Source: Antitrichia curtipendula
Lineage: Eukaryota; Streptophyta; Bryopsida; Hypnales; Leucodontaceae
NCBI GenBank assembly: GCA_951230915.1
Contig: OX579635.1
Coordinates: forward strand, 3,038,001 to 3,102,000
DNA: 64,000 bases
Direction: 5' to 3'
The position numbers and the translations under genes were made by a program. Of the stretch, positions 33,847-45,741 are shown piece by piece (position 1 is the stretch's first letter; each line of letters starts with the position of its first letter). The notes beneath the pieces are model-generated. The model worked only from the letters and a program-made list of their open reading frames with translations, did not search any database and was not told the origin of the DNA.

Positions 33847-34290
33847 TAAGGTAAACCAGCCCATTGTGGTTAGAATTTCGAGTCTGCCCTCATGCCATTG
33901 TTGAAAAATTTCAATTTTTTTCTCACTCAAAGATAAGTGTGAGAAATAGTGAGAGCAATTGAAAGTTTATTTTTCAGACAAAGTGTGAATTAGTTATGTA
34001 TTTTTGAAGTGATCTTCCCAACACGGTCTACAGGCTGCCCCATAACCAACAAAAAGTGTATCCAATATGCTCATCTTAATCACCTATAGTGGTCGCAATA
34101 ATTTCTAATGTGGAATGCCATGAAAAATCACTTCCTACAATGATTTGCACTGAAAAATTGGGTGTTCCTAATGAGGTCACTAATCACTCCATAGGTTCAG
34201 GTTAGATATTGATTGTGGTCTAAAAAACCATCATGGGGTCATAAGATGTCCACTATGGGTCATTTGACCGTAATGGGTTGGTTTATCTTA
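33847..34290. mobile_element. AAGGTAAACC-family MITE, 444 bp
   Basis: The left end TAAGGTAAACCAGCCCATT and the right end reverse-complemented TAAGATAAACCAACCCATT pair over 24 bp with three mismatches. The interior parallels 252-819 and 37808 ('tttttgaagtg', 'aaaaagtgtatcca'). Confidence 0.8.
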
Positions 34291-34358
34291 GATGGACACA
34301 ATTTTCCAAAACGATTAGAAGTCGTAACAACTTACTTGTGATTGTTCTAAGCTACTAA

Positions 34359-34747
34359 GGGCCACTTCACACTAGGCAGCACAGTTTGCGGGTTTCCACC
34401 AATCAGATTGCAGAGAACCAAGAATTTGGACTCTCGACCCTTCACACTAGGACGGCACAATCCAAAGTCCATTACCCTCGTAGCACCCTACATAGTAGCA
34501 AATGCCTACATGGCAATGGCCCTCGCGACAGACTCTCAACCATAGTTTGGATCGGCCAAAAATTGACACACGGGTGAGGTTAGGACTTTGAGCTTGGCCT
34601 TTGGAGGCTTCACACTATGGCTGGTCAAAGGCTCCAATTCCTAAATTTTAGGGCCTATTTATTGGCCATTTCTTTGGAATCTCACCAAAGTTTGGACTCT
34701 CACTTCCACAGCCTCTTGACTTAGTCGGCTATAGTGTGAAGCGGCCC
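34359..34747 (+). mobile_element. F-family element, 389 bp, best copy
   Basis: Ends GGGCCACTTCACACTA and reverse-complemented GGGCCGCTTCACACTA (one mismatch). Two further internal copies of the motif occur near 34440 ('cttcacactaggacggc' with cc before it) and 34607 ('cttcacactatggctgg'). The flanks ctaa/aagg do not give a clear target duplication. The GGGCC start would suit a PIF/Harbinger-type element, but this is not established. Confidence 0.8.
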
Positions 34748-35959
34748 AAGGTAGTGTGCTCTTAAAGCAACCATTTAACGCCTTTTTCATTGGTTTTTAT
34801 GGATAGAAACATTTTTATATCATTTCTTTGAGAAAGAAAAATAGATGTGGAACTTAACATGAGTGGTTTTATTTATTTTCCTTGCATTTTTATTTATTTA
34901 TACATTTCCAAAGATTTGGGAAACATACACCTATTTGTGACCATAGCTCTCCTAAAATTTGTCCACTTGCAACTTGTAAAGGGATGTGAGGAAATCAAAG
35001 ACAATGATTGGCTCTTGCAATAAAAAAACTACTTAAATTTTTTTAATTCAATGGATAAATTGGTCCATTTAAAGATCACCTCATTTCCATTCTCCAACTA
35101 GTAATAGGGATGATTTAAAGGAGACAAACGGTTTTAGAGCAAACTACCTTACCGTATTGTATCCCCTTGAACAATTACTGAGCCATCAATTAAAAATTGT
35201 TTAACAATTTTCAAAAAAAATTAATTTTGGACACATACATAGTAATAATTCCAATGATAAGTATTGGATTGACTATGCATTGACTTTCACTTCTAGGGCT
35301 AATTTTTTTTTGGAGACAACATATATTCTATCAAGAATTTTGTTGTTGAACAACCAATCACATGCAAAATAAAGTTGGCACCAATCCTTACCATCTAGGT
35401 AAGTCCAAGGGGTTGATCGGTTTCAAAGAACCTTCATGAAAACTTTTCTAATACTAAGCTATATGATAACTTCTTGATATCATTCTCTTTGTCTTCACAA
35501 GATGCATCTATCAATCTAAGTCTTGGATTTTAAATCACAATTTGAACTTGTAGTTTCTACATTGAAAAGTTTGATAAATATTTTGAATAGTAGCTTTGAG
35601 GTTGCCCATGGCCTTGAGGAAAGCGGAAGCTTGTTATTGTCTGGTCATTTGAACAAGCTACATGATGCCCATGTAAGAAAGATTCTAAAATTTAAGTTTG
35701 GGCAGCCCTTCCAAGACTTCAAATATCCTTCAAGGGTTAAATTATTACAAACCCTTATTACACGTTCAAAAAACACTTATATTGATTTTGCAAATAAGAC
35801 ATAAACATACACAATATATAATCCAAATATAACTACTAAAATAGATGAATTAAAAATATATTTCTATGAATAAATCTAATTAGTTTGTAATTAGTATAAA
35901 GTCTCCCTCCTAATGGAAGTATGTAGTCTTGGAGTAACACATCCTATCTCTAGAGATAT
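34748..35959. other. Intergenic region, no gene recognised
   Basis: The longest frame (35523-35804, plus strand, 93 codons) does not begin with a recognisable motif and lacks coding context. Confidence 0.4.
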
Positions 35960-36223
35960 TACACTAAATAGTGAAATTAGATTGCCTTAACAATTAGGTT
36001 GCCCTATCCTACAAAAGTTATTGTGCAAGCCATCAAAGTCAACACATATTTCTACAAATATTTCTATTTGCACGTGTGGAGGTTCATACGTCGCAATTAC
36101 AAAAATAATATAATTCAGAAGTAGTACATTCATATATCATTCTTAGTATTAACAATAAATATTTATATAATGTCCCAATGTCCAAAATTAGTATGGGACA
36201 ACCTAATTTCACTATTTAGTGTA
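35960..36223. mobile_element. X-family MITE, 264 bp
   Basis: TA plus CACTAAATAGTGAAATTAG at the left is matched perfectly in reverse complement at the right (to 36223). A partial second TIR-like block 'aattaggttgccc' follows just inside the left end. The fragment at 63604-63829 shares the 'aattaggttgcc' motif. Confidence 0.8.
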
Positions 36224-36411
36224 CATGGGAAATGAGATGAATAAACTCTTAAGATAGCCCAATGCCAAAGAAGGATTGTTGTTGTTTTTCTTCTTAGAAA
36301 AATCATTTTAATATTTCCTATGGTTGGCACTATACAATTTAACAGTTAATATGATTTCTAAACTTTTTGTTTGGTACTTCGTATTCTAGTATCAAAAAAT
36401 TCCCTTGTTTA

Positions 36412-37330
36412 CTCCTAAAGTCCCAAGATCTCTTTTCCATCAAAAACACTTAAAACTACCATTTCTATGGCAAAGAACAAAAAAAATTGAATGTTTTTTG
36501 AGCATATCTAACCATAGGATCTTGTACTAGAATAGTACAAAAATGTGGAAGAAATATCACAAACTTTGATTGTGTAGATTGCAAGATACTTACATTTAAA
36601 GTGAAGGAAACAAGTTTTTTGGCACCTTGTTCAACTACATTTTTTTGGCTTTGAACCTTCGTAATTTATCATATTTGATCTATTGATTTTGAATTTTGAA
36701 TTTTATATATGATACAAAATTGAGAATAGAGTCTAGGGAAAAATATTCAAAAAACACACGCTTAGTTTTCACTCAATTAAAAAATTATTAAGTAGAAGCA
36801 CATTTAAGATTGAAAGAAAATCTAAATTGTCAATAGCTCTAAGATGGAATTGAATTACACTAAATTCAATGGTGAGATTGTTATAGAGGGAGATTTTAAC
36901 CTTGTTAAACTTCTTTCTTTGGAAAACTGTGAAAATTGAGGTCATAAATGAATCCTACAAGTTATTTTTTCAAGAACATATTGTGATTGCCCCAAAACAA
37001 GATTGTCCATAACTTTCACATACCAAATCCAAATGGAACAAATCAAAACTTCCAATGTACATAAAGATATAATATATACCAAAAATAAATAAATAAATAA
37101 ATAAATAAATAAATTTAAAAAAATAAAAAAAATATATATATATATATATAAAGGTTTTTTGAAGGTTTTTTTATGCCCGCCAAACTAAAAAAAGGTCTTC
37201 TTGTGCCATAACTTTTGCTTCTAAATTCCGATTGAAATAAAAATTGTATTTTTGGAAAGCTAATATTGAGACCATAATAGCCTGCCCGAAATCCATTTTG
37301 TCCCCGGAGGGGACACTGGGACTTTAGGGA
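36412..37330 (+). mobile_element. TTAA-type element, family E, 919 bp
   Basis: Left end CTCCTAAAGTCCCAAG, right end GGGACTTTAGGGA; the outer tetranucleotides have drifted to TTTA and TTAT. The interior follows E throughout. The subterminal hairpin TGTCCCC-GGA-GGGGACA at 37299-37315 is perfect. It contains AAAT and AT microsatellites at 37083-37150. Confidence 0.8.
37083..37150. repeat. AAAT and AT microsatellites inside an E element
   Basis: About eight AAAT units (37083-37113) followed by an A-rich link and an AT run of about 20 bases. Confidence 0.85.
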
Positions 37331-37807
37331 TTATGGTGACAGACTCTAAACCTTGTAATTCCATTACCTAGAGTCAATCATATTAATCTCCCCAATGAAT
37401 GAAGTTCATTACGGTAGATGCAGCCAGAGGGTTGGCAGGCAATTGTCATCCTTTAGTCACTGACGCCTATCCGTACGCCTTTGACTGCATTATAATAATG
37501 TTTTTGCCATTGAATGTTAACCTTTTATTTATTTTTAAATTTTAGATTTATTTTTTAAACAAATGAGACGGGATTTCATGTCAATCAATAAATTGGGTTA
37601 AGTTATTCCACCTTACAACTGAACTCAATGCCACAGAGCAGAGTGAGGTGATGGACGCAACTGAACATGTCCCCCGGTGGTGATGGTTACTCAGTAATCT
37701 GTCAGCATAAGCACTGAGTGGGGGCATTTTCTTAGGTATAGACTCCTTGCCAAGCTGGCAACAACTGACCTCCACCTGGTTCAAAAAATAAAAAAACTGC
37801 AACCGTG
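37331..37807. other. Intergenic region
   Basis: No gene was recognised. A 96-codon minus-strand frame (37581-37871) overlaps the MITE end and has no supporting features. Confidence 0.4.
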
Positions 37808-38110
37808 TAAGGTCAACCAGACTATGACAGGCAGAATGACTGGTCTGCCCTGTTGGAAATTGTTGAAACATTTTACATTTTTTTATATTTTCCTACATAA
37901 AGACAAATGTGAGAAATGGAGAAAGCAATTGAAATCTTATTTTATTTTGACAAAGTATGGATTTGTTATTTGAAAAGTGCTACTCAATAGGTCCAAAAGA
38001 GTCTCTAGACAACCCCAAAACCAATAAAAAAGTGTATCCATAATGATCATCGTATTCATCTAAAGCAATCACAATATTTCCAAACATGATCACAACGTGA
38101 AGAAACATTC
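37808..38110. mobile_element. AAGGTAAACC-family MITE, left part only
   Basis: Begins TAAGGTCAACCAGACTATG and follows the interior of 252-819 ('caattgaaatcttatttta', 'gacaaagtatggatttgtta', 'aaaaagtgtatcca'). Similarity fades near 38110 and no right terminus was found. Confidence 0.7.
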
Positions 38111-38425
38111 AATATTATTTTCAGTGGTACTTTTCACTATTTGTGTTTTTTAGTTTACTATAACAAATTTTTTTTTGGCAACTTCCAAGTCCTCACTTGG
38201 ATGGATTATAAGAAATACAATTTGAAAGGTCCCAAATTTCCTGCACTAACTCTTGTTGCAAAGGCTTAATGGAAGTTGTCTTTTTGCAATAGATCACATT
38301 ATATTCAAAATTTGGTGTAGAAATTAGTTCCAAAAAAAGTGATTGCATTTGATGAAACACCTAGCTTATTACAACTCTCATCTCAATGCAATTACAATCT
38401 ACATTAAACATTTCAACAATCCTAT
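38111..38425. other. Intergenic AT-rich region
   Basis: Nothing recognised between the MITE fragment and the CACTA-like terminus. Confidence 0.4.
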
Positions 38426-38540
38426 CACTATAAGAATCCAATGTTTTATGCGACGTTTTATAATTTTTTGTGACAGATTTTAGGTGACATCTAATAGAAC
38501 AAACTTATATTTTTTTGCCAATAATAATGCCCAATATAAC
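38426..38540 (+). mobile_element. CACTA-like terminus
   Basis: CACTATAAGAATCCAATG is followed by 'gcgacgtttta' and 'gtgacagattttaggtgac', a terminal sequence with repeated short GACG/GTGAC motifs. It is shared with 14991-15110. The matching 3' terminus was not found nearby. Confidence 0.45.
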
Positions 38541-39562
38541 ATCAAAAATGTCTTCAAAAATACTTTAGAAGGTTTTGAGGATCTTGGAGGTACATGAAGG
38601 TGGTAATAGGGTGGGTACTTTATAGCTTGATGCTCCAAGACCCTCATGTCTTCTTCATTCATTTATCTAATTCGTAAGTGCGACGTTGATTTATCAAAGG
38701 TAAGATTGTTCTAATGAAGTCTAAATTTAGTATAGGTTGAAACACTGATGTATAAAATTATATCAAAGTATTAAATCTGTGAAATTTTAAAAAGTATTGA
38801 ACAAGTAGATTGTATGATTATAGCATTTGAAATTAGAAGAAAAATATTTTTTGACCCTGTCCAATAAGTTAGCAAATGTTAACATCAACTAGAATAATAT
38901 TTTTTACACCAAACACAATTCATTCTTCGATAATTGCATACCTTTGTAACTTGTAAGTGTAGAATAGGATTGGCACCTTTCTGCCAAATATTTCATAAAA
39001 TAAAATTTAAAAAATACTTCAAATAATTTATTTTTTGTCAATATTATTTTTTCAGAATGCAAAAAAATTGAAATAAAAATTCATAAAACTATGTCATCTA
39101 TTTTTAAAATGATCTTCTGCCAAGTCTATCCTACAACTATAAAATATCATGTTGCTCACATATATGATGGGGTTAAATGTGAGAACTTTTCATTTGGATT
39201 GGCGTAAACACAATAAGTTACAAATAGACATTTGTAGTTGTTGTGTGCACATATGATGTACAAGGGCATAGTTACTTTTTAGCTAGGAATGTCACCTTAT
39301 ATCTTGGAAGAGTCAAATTTATGACTCAGTGTTGTTAATACTTGATTGAGTGGAATGGGGGTTATAAATTTGTTACATTTGTAATTGAGGTAAATTTTGA
39401 TTGATTTCAGTTTGTACTCCTTTTCAATATAAATGGTTGAAGTACAAACTTATACTTATACATTCCAAATAGCTACAACAAGGATCATGACCTTTGTTTG
39501 AAAACCATCCTTGAGTTGTTTTTGTTATCATTGAGCTAGTCTACCAAACCTATGTTTCTACG
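38541..39562. other. Intergenic AT-rich region
   Basis: No gene was recognised. It may include interior sequence of the CACTA-like element. Confidence 0.4.
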
Positions 39563-39910
39563 AAGGTAGGAGGTTCTAAAAGCGCATAGGCTCTAAAAGT
39601 GCATAGGCTCTAAAACCGCCCGCCTCTTCAAATGTGCACTATTTTGTACATGTTGCTTTTTTGTAGCCTTCAGCAATGTATAAGGAGTGTACATTAAAGG
39701 GGGGGGAGGGGGGGAGCAATTTTAGAGCCCCATGCCATTTCAACTTCAAAATTTCATAACTAATTCCATAAAGTTCCAAAAAATATGAAACTACTTGGGT
39801 TAGATGTCATTTCCACTTGTCTTTTAAGGAAAAATGACTGAGAAATGTTAAAATGTTCCCCGAAAGTCAGTTTCAGCCCTTAGGTGGTCGGTTCATGGAC
39901 CTCCTACCTT
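39563..39910. mobile_element. S-family MITE with triplicated end
   Basis: The left end AAGGTAGGAGGTTCTAAAA and the right end reverse-complemented TAAGGTAGGAGGTCCATGAA. Just inside the left end 'ataggctctaaaa' is repeated in tandem. The interior 'cataactaattccataaag' is shared with 33313-33727. It contains a G-rich run at about 39700-39715. Confidence 0.75.
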
Positions 39911-40501
39911 AATGTTATTTGCTCGGCCTTTCCAAGGTTAAAAAAATAATAGGAGTGTGTTCTTTGAATGCATAGAGTCATGTCCAGAGAAGTATCCGAA
40001 CTCCTTGAAACCATTCCAGAGGATTTTGTGTAGCTTAGATGTTGTGCAGTACAGTACTTGGAAATATAAGTTTTGTGCTTAAGCCATGCTATCTTTCTTC
40101 AGACCCAGAATCGCCCCATGAATCTGTTTCTTCTCTCGACGGTATTCTCGGCCATTAATTCATTCATTCGTCGCAGTAAGTGGTTTCCTGTTTCCATATG
40201 ATGATTTTCAGTCCACATAAGTTACATGATCCAAAATCTAAGTTAACCCCACGGCACCTGCTGCCCTGCCGATGTCTAATTTCAACTTCTCATGTCCCAG
40301 GACCTCACGAGACAGAATTGTGTCAGCACAGAATCTGGTTGGAATATGGAAAAAGATTGAGTCGGAGATGAGGTACTTGGCACCGGTATGCAGCAGTGAG
40401 GCCGGGATGTACAATACACATACATATATAAATGTTTTGGGAGGAGTATTGATATACAGTGGCTCTCAAAATGTTACATTACAAAAAATCATTGGCATAG
40501 C
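39911..40501. other. Intergenic region
   Basis: Somewhat higher GC at 40090-40400, with overlapping short plus-strand frames. No recognisable protein or splice structure. Confidence 0.4.
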
Positions 40502-40928
40502 TATGGTAGAACCACCCATTGTCGACCACTTAAGCAATTGCACATTATGTTTTGGAGAAGTAGAAGGCAATATGAATTTCCAGTCCTATAAGAAGATAGA
40601 AATGATAGGCATTGCCAAGTTTTCATGATTTTTTTCCTTAAAATGAATTTACTATGAATTTTGGAAGCCAAAAGTTGGCCTCAACCCATATCCATGATAT
40701 TGAGTCTTCCAATTTCGACCATACCATAACTACTTTCCCATTCACTGCTTCCTGTTTTCTTACTCGCTAAATCAGGATATGTGTCATGACTTTATAGTGC
40801 CAACCTTGCAAAAGAGAAAAAATCACATTTCAAACTATGGTCGGAATCTGTACTAGCTTTGGTTGGAAATAACTGCACCCTATAGGTTGGTTATTGATGA
40901 CCGGTTGATAATGGGTGCTTCTACCATA
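40502..40928 (-). mobile_element. P-family MITE, 427 bp, best copy
   Basis: TATGGTAGAACCACCCATT at the left and reverse-complemented TATGGTAGAAGCACCCATT at the right continue as a 26-bp TIR with very few mismatches; TA at both edges. The interior is antiparallel to 4198-4616. Confidence 0.85.
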
Positions 40929-41369
40929 ATTGAGGAATTAAAGATTTCAAATGAAATTTGGACATGTTGTGGTAAAAGTAACACACCTGCATAAAAACAA
41001 ATTTTTGAAATTTTTGAAAACAATTTTTGACCTTTTAACAATTTAATCAAATTTATTAGTGAAAAAAAAAACACTTTCATTCCAAGTAATTTTTTTTTTT
41101 AAATTGTTAAGTACGTGGAATGAGAATTGTTTAGTTAGAAATATTTCACACAATAAAATTTTGAATGTTGTGAAACTCTTACTAGAAAATTCAAAAAGAA
41201 AATTTTCATTCTCTTCACTAAAGAATATTGGAAAACGTTTCCTTGTACTCAAATTTTTTCACTACTAAATATGATTAATTTCTTGAAAAATGATTTTATA
41301 CTACTTAATGTGTTACATGCACTTGATCATGTCCACAATTTGTTGAAAAACAATCTAATTTCTCAATTT
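40929..41369. other. Intergenic AT-rich region
   Basis: Overlapping frames on both strands at 41043-41268 come from AT-rich sequence; none is recognised. Confidence 0.4.
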
Positions 41370-42600
41370 GTTATGACAATTCTTGACGTATATGAACACT
41401 TCGGAGAGCCGGCCTCTGTCGGTCAGTGTGTCTACCGTATTCCCGAATGAATTTCTGGGGAAACTGAAGTTGATCGATCGATCATTTCCGATTTATAACC
41501 TACATCCGCTTAATTTCCTGCCCCAAAACATGAACGGATTGGAACCGGATCCTTCCCTCGAAGTTCGCTAGCTTCGATCTCGCCCTCCGTCTCTCCCATT
41601 TAGCGGAATTTCAATTCCTCAATCCCTGTAACTTACTTACTTACGTACCCTGGTATCGATCCAGCAGTCCATCGATCTCGCATTCGCATTCGTATTCGTA
41701 TTCTCGTGGACCTAGCTCCGCAATTTGTTTTTTCAGGTGACTGGTCCCAAGTCCTTTAGTTGCCAACAGACAGAAAGGATTCCTACAGCCGGACAAGCCA
41801 AGTCTGATGATGAACTGAAGCAGTGGGTGATTTGCCTTGGGGCCTCCAATCCCCCGATCCGTCTCCTCTCCTCCAACTTCGGATCCCCGAGCATGTCAGC
41901 TGGTGGAACATGTGTGCGCTGACACGGTCTGGCCACCCTCTGCTGGGCAGGTCTGGCTGTCTCGGTCGGTTGGTACTGGCAGGCTGGCCTGGCTGGCTGG
42001 GCTGGCTGGCTTTCGCCCATCCTCGCCTCAGTCTTTTCTTCAGTTCCATCCAACTGGAGTTCCGTCTTCCGTTTCTTTTCCTTTTCCTTTCACTTGAGGG
42101 AAAGCAGCGCAGCAAGGGCAGTTATTTGGCAAGCACAGTTGGAGGTGTCAGGGAAGAAGGAGGACCAGCACGCTTCAGGCACTTACTCCTGAGCACTGCA
42201 CTCTGCAGTATATTGAGCAGGGGCGGGGGCAGGGGCAGGGGCAACTGGACAGGAGAGAGTGGAGGGAGGGAGTTGGGCTTGTTGCCCTGACAAGCAAGCT
42301 GGGCACTTCCGGCCGCCTGGCCGGGAGGATGATCATTCACAAAAAAAAAATAGGTCTGGAGTCATTTGTCCGGAGACGGCATGCTTGCAATAATGCCGTC
42401 TCACTCCTTGGAATTGAAGAGAGAAAGAAATCCAACCTACTTTGATGCATTGGCAAAAGGAAAAGTCCTTTCGTCTTGGGCCTCACGTAAATTCCCCAAG
42501 GGGGCGAGAGTGATCTTCTGGGAAGATTTAACTCACTTCCTGAGTTCCTGCATTGTGCAACTCAAAGATGCGACATAAGCTGACTCATCACTTGAGGTAG
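41370..42600. other. GC-rich island without a recognised gene
   Basis: Composition changes sharply from the surrounding AT-rich repeats. It includes TTCG/ATTCG repeats at about 41680-41704, a GGCT-rich tandem run at about 41973-42012, and a GGGGCAG repeat at about 42221-42242. Overlapping frames on both strands look like consequences of the composition. It may be a promoter/leader region or a remnant of a gene, but no domain, start or exon chain was identified. Confidence 0.45.
41973..42012. repeat. GGCT-rich minisatellite
   Basis: Runs of TGGC/GGCT tetranucleotides, for example 'ctggctggctgggctggct', in the GC island. Confidence 0.8.
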
Positions 42601-43217
42601 ACAAAACCAATTTTGCCCAAGGTCAACTAGCCCAATTCTGTCCGTTGTCCAATTTTCTTCCCTACTTTGGGTCCCTATTTTGTCCGTTCAAACATCCAAA
42701 TCTCTCCATAAAAATGTACAACATGTCATCCTTGATTGGTGGGAACTTTAGTACCAATAGATACTTGGAAAGACACTTATAGGGTGTTTATGACTCTACT
42801 CTATAATTGGTTTTATAATTCTAAAACTGACCACTTCAAAAATTCACATAAATTACAATTTTACTCATAAAATTATAATTCCTTTTAGGTTTGATCCGTG
42901 AAACCTTTGGTAGGAAAACAAAGTGCCTTTCTTGGAATTAGCCCCAAGTTATTCAAATTCCAAATTAGGGTGGTAATAAGCTTGTCTACCTCAATATTGC
43001 ATTGGCAAAAATACTCCAATTTCATCCTTCTTCATGTCTTTTTCCGTCAGAGTGAGAATAAAAGGATCTTAATAGGATTGATCAAAGGGGATCCTTTGGA
43101 CACCAATGAATAGTGCTAATATGGGTCTTGGGCATTATACTCTAGTACTATTCATTGGTACCCCAAGACCATCCTTTCTACTATTGTAGGGATTGTTGGC
43201 TGGCTAGTACAGCCACT
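42601..43217. other. Intergenic region with crossing inverted repeats
   Basis: ACCAATGAATAGT (43102-43114) pairs with 43147-43159, and GGTCTTGGG (43124-43132) pairs with 43162-43170; the two stems interleave instead of nesting. No gene was recognised. Confidence 0.5.
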
Positions 43218-43743
43218 TTTCAGTGCATTGTGACAAACTGTGTCACAATGCACTGAAACACATACCCTCCCCCCTTTGTAATTAGATTAATAATTTTTTT
43301 TATACCCTCCCCCCTCCTTTGTATTAAAATTAATAAATTTATTTTAAATTAAATTAAAATAAAAATTATTCAAGAACCCTCTCCCCGCTTTGTAGTTTCC
43401 AGGTGTGGTGGGATGACAATTGATATGGACATATCGTGTATTTTGTATTTTGTATTTTAATCGTATCTTATGTCCTGTATAGTATATTGAAGTTGTATCT
43501 TGTATCCATATCCATTCCGTATTTATACTATATCCATATTCAGTATTGTATTTTGGATTCATATTTGGACGGCTTGGATTGAATCTCATAAAGATCAAGG
43601 GCTTGTGATTTTTTGAGAAATCAACATCATCTTGGAGGGGAAACATTTTTCTGTTTTTTTAAATCAACGGTCTATGATTTTTTTGAGAAAGGGGGGGAGG
43701 AACTAATGCACTGAAAAGAGGTGACAACCTCTTTTCAGTGCAT
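43218..43743. mobile_element. R: two perfect hairpins bounding a 450-bp spacer
   Basis: The left hairpin has 18-bp arms (43218-43235 and 43241-43258) around TTTCAGTGCATTGTGACA; the right hairpin has 17-bp arms (43706-43722 and 43727-43743) around ATGCACTGAAAAGAGGT. Both are built from the same core TTTTCAGTGCAT, arranged forward-reverse then reverse-forward. The spacer is AT-rich with two 'taccctcccccct' runs. No coding frame of note. Confidence 0.75.
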
Positions 43744-43779
43744 TGTGTAAAAGGCTTAGATTCTAAAACAGTTAGTTAA

Positions 43780-44634
43780 CCCCTAAAAGTCCAAGGCCTT
43801 TTGGGATTCAAAAACATCATAGCTTTTGAAGTGTTATAGATCTAAATGTCACTAAGATATATAAATTTCAACTGTACAATCTTGTGGTGTACATGTTGTA
43901 GATGACGTGAATCAAATTTGGAGTAATTATTTTGGCCACATAGATTGCAAGATTATAATGCTTTAGTGTTGAAAAAGGATGCTAGAATTTTCCTAGCAAC
44001 ACATTTGGAAGTGAAATTCAATTTTTAAACCTACTCAAATGAAAAAAAATTAAACTATAAAGCAATTCAAAACTAGCATATAAACACATTGGTGGAAGAA
44101 AATATCCTTCAATTGACTCATTGTGTTTGCAAGATGGATTTGAAATGTTCCAAAATAGCAAAAAAAGTTGCAAAAAATAAATTATTGGAAACAAACAATG
44201 TATGAAGAAGAAAAAAGTCGCCAAAGTTCATTGTAATCCAAAAATGTTAGGATTTGAACTTTGAATTGCTCCCAATTATTCAAAACAACTTGGATTGACA
44301 TGAAGATTTTATCGCAATAACTAGAATGCAAGGGGAACATAACACAACAATTTTTTTTGAAAACTAACATTGAATGAAAGAAATATAAGCCCCCAAAGTT
44401 GTAGCCATCAAATGAAGTTTAGTGAACTCAAATTGAATCTCTGAACTATGATTGGCTTCCAAAGATTAATCATCTTGGATTGATCTGAAAATTTTACCAC
44501 ACAAATTAGAAAAGATAATTCAAATTTTACAATAAGTTTTACTGAATTTGGACATTGGATGCAAAAATTACAATACTTTGAATTGGACTTGAAACTATGT
44601 GATGACACTCCTGGTTCTATGGGGAGTTTAGGGG
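43780..44634 (-). mobile_element. TTAA-type element, family A, 855 bp
   Basis: TTAA at 43776-43779 and 44635-44638. Ends CCCCTAAAAGTCCAAGGCC and GGGGAGTTTAGGGG. The interior is antiparallel to 6663-7633 ('aaacctactcaaatgaaaaa', 'aatccaaaaatgttagg'). Confidence 0.87.
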
Positions 44635-44638
44635 TTAA

Positions 44639-45598
44639 CCTCTAAGAGTCCCTAGCATTTGGAGATTTAAAAACATAATCGCATTTGAAGTGTTGTAGGT
44701 CTAAATGTCACTATGGTATTGAGATCTCAATTGTACAATGTTGTAGGATATGTGTTGTAGATGACTTGAACCAAATTTGGAGTCATTTGGCCACGTAGAT
44801 TTCATGATTGTAGTGTTTTAGTGGAGAAAAAGGATGCTCAAATTTTCCTAGCAACACAATAAATTTTGATTTCTAAACCTATTCGAATAATATAACTTTA
44901 AACTATAAGGTGCTTCAAAACAAGCATATAAACACATTGGTGAAAGAAATTATCATTCAAATGGCTAGAAGTCTGCGAAATGGCTATGAAATGTCAAAAA
45001 ATATCAAAATGAATTGCAAAAAAGTCCATCTTCTTCTATTGAAATGTTTCTTAAACACTTGTAACTTTTTGGATTGATATGAAATTTTAACCATACAAGT
45101 TAGACTTGTATGCGCAACTTCAAAAAAGAATTTATATATTGAAAACGGACATTATATGAAGAAAAAATATGCTACCATAGTTCATTGTAATTCAAAAATG
45201 TCACGATTTGGAACTTTGAATGACTTTCAAACATTTAGAAAAACTTGGATTGACATGAGAATTTTACTACAATAATTAGACTTCAAGGGGAATCTAATCC
45301 AACAAATTTGATTGAAAACTAACACTCAGTGAATGAAGGGGATACATGCCCTTGTAGTTGGAGCCATAAAAATGCAATTTGGTGAATACAAATCGAACCT
45401 AGAAACTTCAATTGTCTCCTAAAACATCAGTTCATCTTGGGTTGATCTGAAAATTTTACCACACAAACTAGAAGAGAAAACAAAGACATTTCCAACAAGT
45501 TTTATTTCATTCAAAAATTGCATGCAAAAGTTACAACACTTCAAATTGGACTTCCAAACTATGTGGAAACATTTTTGGAAAATTCGGGCGCTTAGGGG
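44639..45598 (-). mobile_element. TTAA-type element, family A, 960 bp, abutting the previous copy
   Basis: Starts CCTCTAAGAGTCCCTAG immediately after the TTAA at 44635-44638 that closes the previous element. The right end 'gggcgcttagggg' is followed by TTAT. It has the same orientation and the same interior order as 43780-44634, at moderate identity. Confidence 0.82.
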
Positions 45599-45741
45599 TT
45601 ATACCATAGGATCTTGTATCTAACTTGAATGCCTACTTTTCTACCAATTTTTAGAGACTATATTTAGCATCTTCAACATCGTTGCTGGCTTGTGAGTCTA
45701 GGATTTTGAGCCTATAAGCTTGCAAGCCAGGGCTATTATAT

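Noticed and set aside
41733..42340. Overlapping 70-155-codon frames on both strands
   Set aside because: They arise from GC-rich, repeat-containing sequence; no consistent coding strand or motif could be chosen.
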